Positions 35,401-47,100 of a stretch of 64,000 nt of DNA are shown here, one piece after another (the stretch's first letter is position 1; every line of letters begins with the position of its first letter). A model generated the notes under the pieces. It made no database searches, was not told the DNA's origin, and saw nothing but the letters and a program-made list of their open reading frames with translations. Position numbers and translations under genes: made by a program. Origin of the DNA: Punctularia strigosozonata HHB-11173 SS5. Lineage: Eukaryota > Basidiomycota > Agaricomycetes > Corticiales > Punctulariaceae. The stretch covers positions 186,001-250,000 of the forward strand of contig NW_006767435.1 of NCBI RefSeq assembly GCF_000264995.1. Reading direction: 5' to 3'.

Positions 35401-37626
35401 ATGGGTTCCCAACCACAGCAGTCTCGTTCCCAGCCCCTGACGCCAAGAACACGTCTTCGTATTGCCGTCACCGAAGTACAACAAGGCATACGAGGTGTCC
35501 GTGCTGCATCCCGCCTGTACGACGTGCCTCGCAGCACCATCAGTGCACGCGCTCAAGGACTACACCAAGACCGCGTTACGGCCCATCAAGGCCAAATGAC
35601 GTTGACAGAAGCACAGGAGGAAGTGCTAGCTGACTGGTGTCAGTATCTCGCACTGACTGCGCATCCTCTCACACGCCGCACAATTGCACCCAAGGTCAAG
35701 GCCCTCTCTGGTCGCAACATTGGGAAAGATTGGGTGTACGCCTTTCTCCGACGTCACCCCGAGCTCACAACTTCGAAGACAGCTGGATTGGACCCCAGCC
35801 GGGCCCGCGCCTTCAATCACCTGAACGTCACCGACTACTTCATGAAACTCACCAAGATCATTGAAGAGTACGACATCCCCTGGGAGAACATCTGGAATAT
35901 GGACGAGAAGGGGTTTCAGATGGGCGGAGGGAGAAAGAACCGGGGAATAAAGTACATTGTATCCCGTCATGCGCGGGCTCGATATCGTCAGTCCAATGCC
36001 AACCTTGAGTTGGTCACAGTCATCGAGGCCATCTGTGCAAATGGACTGATGATGCCACCTGGAATAATATTCCAAGGCCGTCGTCTACGAAAGTCATGGT
36101 ATCCGCAGGATGGTACTGAGGTTTGGTATGTGATGTTATGCTGATCAGCCTATCACCAAGTCAATTGAAGCCATTACAGCATTAGTGTCTCGCCGAATGG
36201 ATGGACAGATGACCATCTTGGCCTTGAGTGGTTCAAGAAGGTCTTTGTCCCATTTGCGCAGGCCCATAATCCGTCAGGAAAGAAGATTCTTGTCATTTGG
36301 GATGGGCACGGCTCACATGAGACACATGCAATCTGCGAGTATGCATACCAGCACGGAATTCTGTTATTCTGTCTTCCTTCAAAGACAACGCACAAACTTC
36401 AGCCCTTGGATGTAGGTCTTTTTGGACCACTTCAGCGCGAATGGGCCAATACATGCGACGACATGGCCGCCGTTGGCATATCAGTCACGAAAGATAACTT
36501 CGTCGAGACCTACCTCCGAGTTCGCGGACACACACTCAAGCACGAGACTATTCTTGCAGCATTCAAGAAAACTGGTATCCGTCCTTTGGATCAATCAGTA
36601 TTTACAGTACAAGACTATGCCCCAAGCTGGGCAACATCCATCCGGCCACACTTCCCATCATCATATCCATATGTGCCGTCAGACGAAGGCGAAGACGAAG
36701 ATGTTGACGAAAACGAAGATTCCGATCTTGACGAAGACGAAGATGAGGACCTCAATGCAGCTCCCGACATCGGTGTCGATGAAGCGACCGGCATTGGTGT
36801 CGATGCAGCTCCCAGTGTCGGTGTCGATGAAGCGGCCGGTGTCGGTGTCGATGAAGCGGCCGGTGTCGGGGTCGATGAGGCGGCAGGCGTCGGGGTCGAT
36901 GAGGCGGCAGGCGATACTGACATGGATGGCTTGGGGGAGTCCGGAGCTTTGTTGCAAAGGCCGTCGCGAGTTGCAACGCGGTCTGTCACCCGTACGCGAA
37001 GTCTCTCAGCCTGGTCATCACGAGTAGACCTCTGGAAAGAGATTGAGCGGCTCCGAGAGGAACGAGACTCACAGCGAGTACGTGCGGAGAAAGCCGAATG
37101 CCATGCAATTTTGATGGGGCAGGAGAACTTGCAGCTTCGACGGCAATTGGAGGAACGGCGGACAAAGCGGGGGCGGAAGAGAGGCAGAGAGCTGAAGACA
37201 CAGGCACGCTGCCTGACGACCGAGGAGGCAATGCAGGCGATCCGAGCTGAAGAAGAAGAGCAGAGAGATCAGCATGAAGAATTGGAAAGGAGACGAGCTG
37301 AGCGGGAGGCAAACAAAGCAAGACGAGAGGAAGAGAAAAGACGGAAGAAAGAGGCGGCAATGCAACGGAAAACTCAGCAGGCCATCAATAGGATGGCCAG
37401 AGATGCTGAAAAACGACGAAAGGCCGAAGAACGGGCGATGAAGAAGGCGGAGAAGGCTTTGAAGAGCACATCCCGACGACAGGACAGGATGAAAAGGCTG
37501 AAGCGCCGACTGGAGGAAATGGATAAGGAGAACTCACCTAGTTTTGATTCTTCCATAGATCCGAGGCTGCGTAGTGGTAGCGACGAGCTTGGGGTAGCCA
37601 GAGCCCTCCTGGACTTGGGCAAGTAA
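35401..37626 (+). CDS. Pogo-type DDE transposase
   Basis: Transposase of 723 residues: exon 35401-36125, intron 36126-36179 (GT-AG), exon 36180-37626. N-terminal pipsqueak-type helix-turn-helix (RLRIAVTEVQQGIRGVRAAS), a second CENP-B-like DNA-binding domain (DWVYAFLRRHPELTT), then the DDE domain with Asp in WNMDEKGFQMG, Asp in LVIWDGHGSH and the last acidic residue in KLQPLDVGLFGPLQREW. The C-terminus is unusual: a long acidic stretch near residue 430, tandem copies of GVDEAAGV, and a highly charged Lys/Arg/Glu coiled-coil tail of about 200 residues. The reading frame is open throughout, so the protein could be active in cut-and-paste transposition in the nucleus. Confidence 0.88.
36764..36916 (+). 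repeat. Tandem coding repeat (GVDEAAGV) in the transposase
   Basis: About seven in-frame 24-base units encoding variants of GVDEAAGV. The later copies are nearly identical, so the array expanded recently. Confidence 0.75.
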
Positions 37627-37994
37627 ATTTCGGGGTAATGAGGGTTATGCTGCCTCAGGAACCCATGAATTCATCGCAAAGTCGGCAGGATAGCGTGTTG
37701 GGAATGTTGTAATGTTGATATTTTGCATACATATGGTATATCGCGTCGCAGTTGTCCGGTCGTCATCGCTGGTCGTCGAGGCGAAGGCGCGGGAGCCGTG
37801 GGAAACATGTCCAGCATCTGGCGAACTGTTGATTTCCTGACATGCTCTCGCGCTCCTCGTTTCATGAGACCAAGAGCTCGCATAACATCCAAATTTTTAT
37901 TGTATACTACAGACAAGACTCCGTGCTATCAGACAAAAAAAGAATGAAGGTGAACGGGTAGACGGAACGTGTGCAATCGTGCACTTAAGCTTAA

Positions 37995-38020
37995 GTGTCC
38001 AGGATCTATCGGCATGATAG
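37995..38020 (-). repeat. Right terminal inverted repeat of the pogo-type element
   Basis: Inverted match (20 of 26 positions) to 34983-35008, followed by TA at 38021. Confidence 0.8.
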
Positions 38021-38100
38021 TATGCCAGGAACCATGACATTCAAAACTCATGGGATTTCACGTATTGATGATACATTTGCGAAAGGTTTCGTAAGCGCGC

Positions 38101-38376
38101 TTAGCAAATTTCCGGGCATACATGCTTCGTACATCTGCGAGTGGCTGAATAGTCAAACACAGAGTATGCAGCGGTCGTGACGTACGTGAAATCGCACTGG
38201 CGGGGCTTTGGAGCACCGGCGTTCGCGAGGGGCGCCGCCGTGATCACAGGTTCAGGGACTGGGTTTGCTGCTACCCTACACACATAATTCTCTCAGCACA
38301 CACATTCGAAGCCGGAGAGGCGGACGCACGCAAGGACCAAAGCCGCCATGGCGATCAGACTCGTAAGCTTGGACAT
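38101..38376 (-). CDS. Small secreted cysteine-rich protein A (modular CxxC family)
   Basis: Predicted secreted protein of about 56 residues, the smallest member of the family. Signal exon MSKLTSLIAMAALVLA, linker exon rich in Ala/Pro/Val (PEPVITAAPLANAGAPKPRQ) ending CDFT, then a terminal exon CTKHVCPEIC with stop at 38101. Both introns are phase 2; the second lies just before the second Cys (acceptor ...CTCGCAG), as in all paralogues. It carries a single C-x3-C-x4-C-x3-C module. An Arg-Gln pair precedes the first Cys, as in protein D. Its 3' end is only 80 bases from the transposon end. Function unknown. Confidence 0.7.
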
Positions 38377-38448
38377 GTCGCTTGTTTGACAACTTCGACG
38401 GGCCGTGATGAAGGCGTGAGCGAGCGATGCCAACGCATACCACCGGAT

Positions 38449-38455
38449 CCTTATA
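38449..38455 (-). promoter_or_regulatory. TATA box of secreted protein A
   Basis: TATAAGG on the minus strand, about 75 bases before the start codon at 38376. Confidence 0.5.
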
Positions 38456-38865
38456 TGCTACGTACGACATCTGAGAATGAATGACTTCCGGCTCGCCGTA
38501 TGGAATAAACAATGATCGCGCAGTTCAGGCATGCATGCGCCATCAGGTCGCAGTGCGGTATCCCAGGAGAGCGTGAGCGGATCCATGCATGCCGGGCTTT
38601 GACTCTGAGATCCGCAGAAGATGCATCGCATTTTGTCGCAAGGGGTGAAAATGATAGTCGGCACGATTTGCATTGAGGCGCGGTTGCGCCCGGAAGCGGG
38701 AAGCGACTATGGAGAAGACGATAATAGGCACGGGCGCGGCGACTTTTGGCCGTGCGTTATTGTACCATCCTGTAGCAGGGCTCGTGGAGGTGTTACTCTA
38801 GCAACGCCGCTCACTCCTCATTCAACACTACGGGAAATGTGCGATACGGAGGCTCGTCACAATGC

Positions 38866-39304
38866 TCACAGCGCCACCGTACAATACTGGGGGCATATGC
38901 GAGCCGTACAGCTATAGATACACGGCGTGAGTCCGTGCGACTCCAATGGCATAACAAATGAGCACGTACTTGTTGCACGGTAGCTCGCGCTCGTCCAAGA
39001 TGACGGTCGCAGTGGGCGTGATGACCGGTGGTGCCGTTGTGGACGCGGTAGGGGGCAGAGTAATCGGACCGATAATGCAATAGTCGGGGCACACGAAGCC
39101 AGGTGTGCATCTGTGTGCTGATGGATGAGGCATACAACGCAAACAGCCTTGGAGTAGTCTTTACTTAGCGCAATCCCGCTTCTCAGGGTGAGCCAACGCG
39201 CTGAACATGGTGTGAGACATTCTCCGAGACATAACGGTGTACGGAACAAGGACGTACGCAATGACGAGGGCGGCGAGAGTGATCAAAGTCGTGAGCTTGA
39301 GCAT
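38866..39304 (-). CDS. Small secreted cysteine-rich protein B (modular CxxC family)
   Basis: Predicted secreted protein of about 77 residues. Signal exon MLKLTTLITLAALVIA; a phase-2 intron leads directly into a Cys module exon (CTPGFVCPDYCIIGPITLPP) that continues as a Thr/Pro-rich stretch to ELPCNN; a second phase-2 intron just before the next Cys leads to the terminal exon CTARICPQYCTVAL with stop at 38866. Compared with its paralogues it lacks the linker exon that carries the first Cys, so its first module is one Cys short. Acceptor choice was fixed by keeping the Cys-rich frame. Strong TATA box at 39372. Function unknown. Confidence 0.75.
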
Positions 39305-39371
39305 GTCGTGCAACGTTCCTGTGTAAGGCTGGAAAACGGCTTTGGCACAGTGGACGCCCACGTCCCGTATA

Positions 39372-39379
39372 TATTTATA
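39372..39379 (-). promoter_or_regulatory. TATA box of secreted protein B
   Basis: TATAAATA on the minus strand, 68-75 bases before the start codon at 39304. Confidence 0.55.
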
Positions 39380-39539
39380 CTCGCACGCGTTCGCTTGCAT
39401 GCTGTCGAGGATTTGGACTATTATTGGACAATAAGCGCGCAGTTCAGGCACCCCCCATCTAACACCAATGTGTCTCCGGCTTGGAGGACCTGTCCATCAG
39501 CCAGCGCGAAATGGACGCAATTGTCGAGATGACTCCGTA

Positions 39540-39860
39540 TCAAACCCACAGAACGCGCCCGTTCATGGCAGACTCTTCATCAGATACGGCGCGCAATCCT
39601 GTGTAGAGCGAAAGGACCGTGAGACGGTTCCGGGCCCTGGAAAGCACCTTCGTTAGACGCGTGGGAGGAAAAACTGCAGAGAAAGAACTGAGCATACGAT
39701 TTCTAGCCCGGCGCTCGGCCTCTTGAAAAAGCGATATTTCGAGCAAGTTCAGCTGAAGCTTGACGCGCCGCGAAAGGTTGGCGATCAGGGCACGCGGGAT
39801 GAAACAGATCTTATCATCCGCTTTTGATCCGTGCCCCTTGTTGGTTCCCTCGCTGTCCAC
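39540..39860 (-). CDS. Uncertain 106-codon open frame
   Basis: An open frame beginning MDSEGTNKGHGSKADDK lies between secreted proteins B and E. It has no signal peptide, no family resemblance and no Cys pattern. It is listed because the 600-base gap has no other candidate; it may be chance. Confidence 0.2.
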   Translation of the reverse strand: MDSEGTNKGHGSKADDKICFIPRALIANLSRRVKLQLNLLEISLFQEAERRARNRMLSSFSAVFPPTRLTKVLSRARNRLTVLSLYTGLRAVSDEESAMNGRVLWV

Positions 39861-40086
39861 GTTAGACTGAGAACCATGAGAACAGATCAGTCGTCCGGAG
39901 GTTTATCATCATTTATTAAAAGATCAAGCGAGCCCCTTGGTTCCAAAAATAGTACTTCGGGCCGCATCCAGAGTAAGTACTTGCTCGGGGAACGCGACAA
40001 ACAAGTCATGGTACTCGCTCGGGAGGAACGCTCGTTATAATCCAGCGTTACTGCCTGAATGTCCTAGCATACAGAGCGAGCGCCCG

Positions 40087-40461
40087 TCAAGCATTGGTGC
40101 TCGTCGCCGACGCCGAGCAGAGGAACGTGCACGTTGGGAAGATCGTCTTCGTGGTGCAGCTCGTCGAATGCGCGGCAGCGTCAACGGAGCATGATTCGGT
40201 CGTGGTGGGCGCGGTGTTACAGCTGAAGATGTCGAAGGCGTCGTCAGCAGAAGTGATGCTAAGGAAACGAGCAAAGGACCACAGCTTACGGGGGACATGT
40301 GACGGTTGGACTGGCGCTGGGCGCGGTGGTGAGGTCCGGAGCGTCCACAGCATAGGCGGTTCTGCGAAGGTCTAGTTGAGTCCAGCGCAGGGGAAGCGTA
40401 TGAGGATAATAGCGCACAGAACGGCCGTGCCAAGGAGGACAGTGTACAGAAGCTTGAACAT
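40087..40461 (-). CDS. Small secreted cysteine-rich protein E (modular CxxC family, divergent)
   Basis: Predicted secreted protein of about 83 residues. Signal exon MFKLLYTVLLGTAVL, a linker exon (AYAVDAPDLTTAPSASPTV) ending TCPP, then an exon starting with the second Cys (CNTAPTTTESCSVDAA...CTTKTIFPTCTFLCSAS) and stop at 40087. Both introns are phase 2, and the second lies between Pro and the second Cys of the CxxC pair, exactly as in the other four genes. Downstream Cys spacing differs, so it is the most diverged member. Thr/Ser-rich and probably O-glycosylated. TATA box at 40601 (about 140 bases upstream). Function unknown. Confidence 0.7.
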
Positions 40462-41212
40462 GGTATACGTTCGATAGTCGAAGGAACGACTGAGTAGAGG
40501 CTTATCTTCTGTATGCGTGAATATTGGCTGGATGAGGCTGTAGCTGTCATATTCAAGCATGAGAAACGCGCGTCCGTAGTGCCGAGATCACGATGTCCAT
40601 TTTATATATGGGTGTGCGTCCACCGGGTACAGTAGCATAAGGTCCGTTCCAATGTAGGAGCAATTGGTCTAGCGCTGAATCGGCGATCTTCAGTTCCGGG
40701 CTTGAATCGTATCAGTTCACAGATTGTGGATCGTACGAGACTCGGTACGAAGTCTTGAAGCGCCTCTTCCCGAATATTGAGATCGGCAAGCATTCAACGT
40801 AGGTAACATTTCATCCGTGCTCTAGCCCCATTGATCGCAGAAATAGCCAAGGTTGGTCGAAGCAGGATATGTTCAGGAGCTCCGAGTCCTCGTTGGCGAA
40901 CTGAACAAGCTGCCTCCCACAGGAATCTTGCTGGCGTTCCTCCCGTTCCAGCTGACATCCACGACCACGACGTGACGGAGATCTCCAGTGCGTCGAGGAT
41001 CCTCGTGTATGCAGATGGCCGTCGCGATACACGCTCCAACAACGAGGACAGACCGGTGGTCGCCCGGTGAGGAAGTCGCGAGAAGGCAGTCGAAGGTGGT
41101 GGAAAGATTTCGAGTTTGCGGTGCAAAACGCGCCGTTGCCTCTCAAATTTGGGCCAAGTCCTGATCACATCCCCTCCCTCTCCGCACACCTCCCTCATCC
41201 CAGATCTAAGCC
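40462..41212. other. Divergent promoter region of protein E and the Hsp110 gene
   Basis: No exon recognised. No clean heat-shock element (alternating GAA/TTC blocks with two-base spacing) was found by eye. Confidence 0.5.
40601..40608 (-). promoter_or_regulatory. TATA box candidate of secreted protein E
   Basis: TATATAAA on the minus strand, about 140 bases before the start codon at 40461; further away than in the paralogues. Confidence 0.35.
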
Positions 41213-43759
41213 ATGGCCGTTGTAGGAGTCGACTTTGGTACTTTGCATAGCAAGGTACGTCGCGATGTCGAGGATACGAGCAAGATCGTAAAGCTGATTT
41301 ACATTTCATAGATCGGTGTCGCAAGACATCGTGGTATCGACATAATCACCAATGAAACCTCAAATCGCCAAACACCGTGCGTATAGCCGCGTCTTCAGGA
41401 CTGGGACGTAAACTGATCGCAACACCTACAGTTCGTTGGTTGCTTTTGGCCCCAAGCAGCGCGCCTTAGGCGAAGCCGCGAAGACGCAAGAGACGTCAAA
41501 CTTCAAAAACACCGTAGGCTCGCTCAAGCGCCTGATTGGCCGGACGTTGAACGACCCCGAAGTGCAAGAATACGAGAAGAAATTCTTGAATGCCAAGCTC
41601 GTCGATGTGAATGGCACGGTCGGTGTGCAGGTGCGTAATGCGTCCAGTCCATACCTCGTTCCGGGCTGACCTTGTTTCCTCCTAGGTCAACTATGTTGGC
41701 GAGCCGCACACGTTCTCAGCAACGCAACTCACCGCCATGTACCTCAATAAGCTCAAGGATATCGCGTCCGTGGAGCTCAAGACGGGCGTGTCCGACATCG
41801 TCATTGCCGTCCCCGGCTGGTTCACTGAGATCCAGCGCCGGGCGATGCTTGACGCGGCGGCGATCGCGGGCCTTAACTGCCTTCGGCTGATCAACGACTA
41901 CGCCGCCGTCGCGCTCGGGTACGGTATCACGAAGGCGGACCTGCCCGAGCCCGAGAATCCGCGGCACGTCGTGTTCGTAGACGTCGGCCACTCGTCGCTC
42001 TCCGCCTCCGTCGTCGCCTTCTCCAAGGGCCAACTCGTCGTTAAGGGCACCGGCTTCGACGCCCACCTCGGCGGGCGCGAGATCGACTACGCGCTCGTGC
42101 GCCACTTCTCGGAGGAGTTCAAGACCAAGTACAAGATCGACGTCATGTCGAATCCGAAGGCGACGTTCCGCCTTCAGGCCTCGTGCGAGAAACTGAAGAA
42201 GATCCTTTCCGCCAATTCGGAAGCGCCGCTCAACGTCGAGTCGATCATGAACGACATTGACGCCACCTCCAAGCTCACCCGGGAGGAGTACGAGGCGCTC
42301 ATCGGCGAGCTCCTCGACCGCATCCCGGCCCCGATCCAGGCCGCGCTCGACCAGGCCGGTCTCAAGCTCGACGACGTGCACTCGATCGAGCTCATCGGCG
42401 GCTCGACCCGCATCCCCGCCGTGCGCGCCAAGATCCAGAGCGTGTTCCCGGGAAAGACGCTCTCGACAACGCTCAACCAGGACGAGGCCGTCGCGCGCGG
42501 CGCCACGTTCTCGTGCGCGATGCTCTCCCCCGTCTTCCGCGTGCGCGACTTTGCGATCACCGACATCGCGAACTACTCCGTCAAGATCCAGTGGGAGAAG
42601 CAGCCCGGCGACCAGGACGAGGACACCGAGCTCACCGTCTTCGCGCGCGGGCAGACGATCCCGAGCACGAAGGTGCTCACCTTCTACCGTAGTGGACCGT
42701 TCGACCTTCAGGCCGTCTACGCCGAGCCCGCAACCCTACCTGGAGGCATCAACCCGTGGATCGGTCAGTTCACGGCGAAGAACCTTGGCCCTGAGCCACC
42801 CAAGGACTCTGTCCCGGTTAAGGTCCGCGTGCGCTTGGACAACGATGGCCTCGTCTCGTTCCAGAGCGCGTACCTTGAGGAGCGCACGGAGGTCGAGGAG
42901 ACGCCGATGGAGGTCGACGGCGAGGGCAACCAGCAGCCGCCGAAGAAGAAGACGAAGGTGACGAAGAAGGACATCCCCATCGTCTCCCAGAACTCGTCGC
43001 TGGACAAGAGTATCCTCGACAGCCTAAGGGAGCTCGAGGGTCAGATGCACGAAGCCGACAAGCTCGTCAAGGACACTGAGGTACGTGGCTTGTAGCAGCT
43101 TATCGGGAGATATCGTTACTCATGCTCGCATGCAGGATTGCAAGAACGCGCTCGAGGAGTACATCTATGACACCCGCAGCAAGCTCGACGACCGGTACGC
43201 CGCCTACGTGCAGCCGCAGGAGAAGGAGGCAATCCTCCCCGCCCTCACTGAGGCCGAGGACTGGCTGTACAGTGAGGAGGGTGAGGACGCGACCAAGTCG
43301 GTCTACGTCGAGCGCCTCAACAAGCTCAAGGCGCTCGGCGACCCCGTCGCGGCTCGCTATCGTGAGGCCGAGGCGCGCCCGTCCGCGATCAGCGCGCTCC
43401 GAGACACGATCAACACCTACATGAACCAAGCCTCGTCCGGCGATGAAAAGTTCTCGCACATCGAGGAGAAGCACAAGCAGACGGTGATCGAGAAGTGTGC
43501 GACGGTGCAGAAGTGGCTCGAGGACAACATCGTCCGCCAGTCGGAGAGGCCGAAGAACGTGAACCCCGTCCTGACAGCAGCAGAGATCTCGAAGAAGCGC
43601 GACGAGGTCATCAACGTCGCCATCCCCATTCTCACCAAGCCCAAGCCCAAGCCAAAGGTTGAGCCGACGACCGGTACCGAGACGCCCAAGCAGCCTGAAC
43701 CAGAGGCGAAGCAGGAGGCGCCCAAGAACGACGGCCCGTCGGAGATGGACATCGACTAA
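41213..43759 (+). CDS. SSE1: Hsp110-type chaperone (SSE1 family)
   Basis: Cytosolic Hsp70-like chaperone that acts as nucleotide-exchange factor for Hsp70. It starts at 41213 (MAVVGVDFGTLHSK); after the first intron (near 41255-41311) comes IGVARHRGIDIITNETSNR, then SLVAFGPKQRALGEAA. The ATPase domain shows FKNTVGSLKRLIGR, VIAVPGWFTEIQRRAMLDAA, LINDYAAVALGYG and IELIGGSTRIPAV. The long Hsp110-type acidic loop and C-terminal helical domain follow (EETPMEVDGEGNQQPPKKK; LEEYIYDTRSKLDDRYAAYV), ending SEMDID at 43759. GTLHSK instead of the Hsp70 GTTNSV separates it from canonical Hsp70. Five exons, GT-AG; the last intron is near 43081-43135. Strongly GC3-biased, as expected for a highly expressed gene. 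Complete. Confidence 0.95.
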
Positions 43760-44136
43760 GCTTCGGGTTGTCTCCACACACCTTACTCTCCTCTTGATGA
43801 CGTGACGTGGTTCGTGTTAGAGTAGATTCAGCTGTAGAAACACCCGATCTTCCTCTCGCTCTCAATGGACCGAGGAACAAACATACAACTTGTACAGCAT
43901 AATGCATATATTTTTGTTTGCTCAGCATGGTATCAAACACTGCCTCGTACATACAGGGTGCCGTTGTTACAGAACCAACAATTTGGGAGGAGGGACATGA
44001 AGGCACTTGTATAACCAAAAAATCCGATCACAAGATGGTTCTGTCGTACATTGATCGCAGGCAAGATCTGGGGCAATGATCAGTAAGACTTCCGATGCGA
44101 GGAGAGCGATGCTGGCCTACAGGTCAAGATTGTTGT

Positions 44137-47100
44137 TCAACGGGACGATGGAGGAGGGTATCTCCGATCATCTCTTAAAGGCGGGCGGTCATAGGTATCC
44201 CGACCATACACCGGTGGTGGCAGCGGCGAACGCGGGCGCACCACGTCAGGACGCCGATCATAAGTCGAAGAAGTGCTGTATCCCGCTCTGTCCACGGGCC
44301 CATCTCGAGCAGGAGGCGGGTAGTCCCTCGAGTCCCGCGGGCCGGGCACGTACGGTGCGGGCGGCCGATCGTAGTACCCGCCAAGGGGAGAGGCCGCTCT
44401 GCGGGGCGGCGGCGGAGGGTAGGACGCCGAGAGCGGGACGGAGTCGCGGCGCGGAGGCGGGTAGTACGGATCCGGGTATGGGTCGTCGCGCATGCGCTTG
44501 GCGGGCGGGCGGAGGTCGTCCGCCGAGGGCGTGCGGCGGAGAGGACTTGGGCTGCGCGGACGCACGCGCGAGTATGCTGGCGGGGGAGGTGGCGCGGGAT
44601 CGGGATAGCGCCGCGGCTCGAGGTCGCGCGGAGGGTATGAGCCGCGTGCGCGGTCGTCCGCCGGGTAAGGGTCCGCCAGGCGCGAGGCCATCGGGTACGC
44701 GGCACCGTCATAGGATCGGTGCGAGGGCACGGGTGACGCCGCGCGCCGGTCGTGTTCTTCTTTCGTCTCCCATCCGTTGCTGAGCCGGTGCGCGTCGCGG
44801 GAGTAGTATCGCGGCTCCCTGTCGGGAAGCGCAGCTGGCGGAGGAGGAGGCCGGTCGCGATCCCAGTTGTCACGCGCGTCCCACGTCCTTCCTCGAGGTG
44901 GAGGATCCGCCCTGAAAGGCGGCTTGTCGTCGTAGTAATCCCGTCGGGCGTCGTAACGCGGGTCGGCGGAGGCGGGGGGATACGCAACGTCGGCGGGGCG
45001 ATCGTAGAGCCTTGGGGTGGGGTCTCTCCCGCGGTCGTCGATGGGAGGGCGCGAAGCGGGAAGGGGCGGCTCCGGACCTCTCCGCAGGGGTCGATCGACG
45101 TCCATGTCGTCTGGCCTCCTGTCATCGTACGGGCGAGGAGGAGGAGGGCGATAGTTCCGGTCCAGGTCATCCCGTGGGTCGCGCGAGTACCTGTAGTCGC
45201 CCGGGCGGGAAACAGGTGAAAGGGGCAGCTTCGGCGGGAAGGGGCGATGGTCCTCGCGCGCTAGCGACGCGGCGCGTGGCGGCAGTCCCGAACCACCACC
45301 ATAGCTGGCGCCTTCGGGAGGGAGCGCACGTCCGTGAGCAGGGGGCGGCGTGCGGTACCCGTCCCGTCGAACACGCTCGTCCAGAGAGGAACGCGGCGGA
45401 GAGTGGCGACGCGCTGCTTCGGCCAACAGCTTGCTCGGCGAATCGTCGATCGGCTCGATTTTCGGGCGTCGGTCTGGCAGCGGCGCAGTCTGCCGTGGCG
45501 GCTGAGCATCACGAGGAGGAGGAGGCGGTTGCGCCGGGCCAGGCCGCGTGGGCCTTTCGTTCGCGTCTGGAGGCTTTGGGTTGGAAAGACGGTCCAGAAG
45601 TGGTGGGCCTGTCGGGCGAGGAGGTCCAGGGTTGCTGAGACGGTCTTGAAGAGGTGTGGTAGACGACGCAGAAGCCGGTATTGGGGGACGTAGGCGGTCA
45701 CCTAGTGGACGAGGCTGGTTGCGGGGAGGAGACGGTGCGCGCGGAGGAGGCTGGGTCGATCTAGGCTCCAAAACAGGAGGGGCCCGGGAGTCGTTCGCGG
45801 AAATGTTACCTGATGTTTGGCGAGACGGAGGCCCGCGATCATCCACGGGAGCAGAAGCAGGCGGAGGTCGACGGTCATCCAGAGCTGTAGCAGAACCAGG
45901 CACGGGTCGGCGATCATCGAAAGAGTTAGAGACAGACAACTGGCGGCGTTCCGGCGGAGGTGGGAGAGGGCCACGCGCAGAACCTTTTGGAGACGGCGGC
46001 ACCGGCGCGCGCTCACGTTCACGTTCACGATCGATGGGCAGCTGTCGGGGGCTAGCAGGGAGCGGGCCACGACCTCTAGTGTCTCTGTCAACCTCATGTT
46101 TTCCTGGGGAAGGCGGGACGCGACGATCATCCACGTTCGAGTCAATTCTTGGCCGAGACACATCCCTATCCGCCCCGAAAGGCGGGCGAGCATCGAGCGA
46201 AGCGCGAGAACGAGAATCTGGAGGAGGCATACCGCGATCATCCCTTGGATCCTGAGGGCGAGACGTTCCTGATCCCTGGGGCGGAGGTAGCGGAGCCCGG
46301 TAGTCCCTATCGCGATCATTCACGCTCGTGTTGGTACTTGCAGAGAGTGGCCTACTGGACGAGGCAGACGACAGTGGAGTAGGATCCGCACGCCTGTCGG
46401 GTGCAGAGGGCGGGTATGGATCACGTCTGTCCACGTTCATGAGGTCGTCTTGCGATCTACTAGGCTCCAAACGCCGTGCGAGCGGCGGCGGGGGCGGGCG
46501 GCGCGATCGATCGTCGGCGCGTTCCCAAGGCGCGTCTTTGTCGTGATAGTATATCCCTCGGTCTTTGTCTCTGTCCAGATCACGTTCTCTCTCAAATGTG
46601 CTTGACCGCGGAACATCGCGCGGGTCTGTGAGACGAGCAGCCGGTTCAGGTCCGGATGCGCCTCGGGGAGGATCAAAGCGCCCGCGACGGTCGTCCACAG
46701 GAGGAAGCGGCCCAGGTCGATCGCCAGCGGACGACCAAGCCGAGTCTCTGCCATCGCGCGAAAAGCGGGAGGGCTCATCTCTCTCCCTGTCCCGGTCCCT
46801 ATCCTTGTCTTGATCTCTGTCTCGAGCGTCTAGCTTTGAGGGGCTATTACCAGGTCCGGGGCGACGCAGCGTTGGAGAGGACATGGTCATATCAGTAGCA
46901 GGTCTGTCACGGTCACGGTCACGGTCAGCGTCAGGACGAGAGCCGGTTGAGTCAAAGGTGGGCCTAGTGCGGCCCCCTGACGGTGCCTGGCTAGCAGTGG
47001 AGCCAGTGCGAGATCTTTGAAAAGGAAGAGGGTCACGAGCAGAGGAAGAAGTAGAGGAGCCATAAGGAGTGCCGGCGGGGTCGGTCAAGCTGCCGTTGCG

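Larger units (their letters stand above)
34983..38020 (+). mobile_element. Pogo/Fot1-type (Tc1-mariner superfamily) DNA transposon, apparently complete
   Basis: A 3,038-base element bounded by a TA dinucleotide on each side (34981-34982 and 38021-38022), as expected for the TA target duplication of this superfamily. Its ends form imperfect terminal inverted repeats of 26 bases (34983-35008 and 37995-38020) matching at 20 positions, both beginning CTATCAT and finishing CTGGACAC when read inwards. A single transposase gene with one intron lies between, in the plus direction. Both the catalytic triad and the ends are present, so it looks whole and fairly young, although the repeats have diverged by six bases. 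It sits 80 bases from the 3' end of the secreted protein A gene. Confidence 0.85.

Noticed and set aside
41050-41130. Heat-shock element upstream of SSE1
   Set aside because: GAA and TTC triplets occur, but not with the two-base spacing needed for a convincing element.
42257-42961. 234-codon plus frame inside the Hsp110 gene
   Set aside because: A Ser/Arg/Pro-rich shadow of the SSE1 frame caused by GC3 bias; no independent signal.
43100-43777. 225-codon minus frame opposite the Hsp110 C-terminus
   Set aside because: Antisense shadow of the highly GC3-biased SSE1 exon.
44175-46319. Several 150-330 codon frames on both strands within the disordered-protein gene
   Set aside because: Out-of-frame translations of repetitive GC-rich coding sequence; the 1,021-codon frame with the matching upstream exon explains the region.
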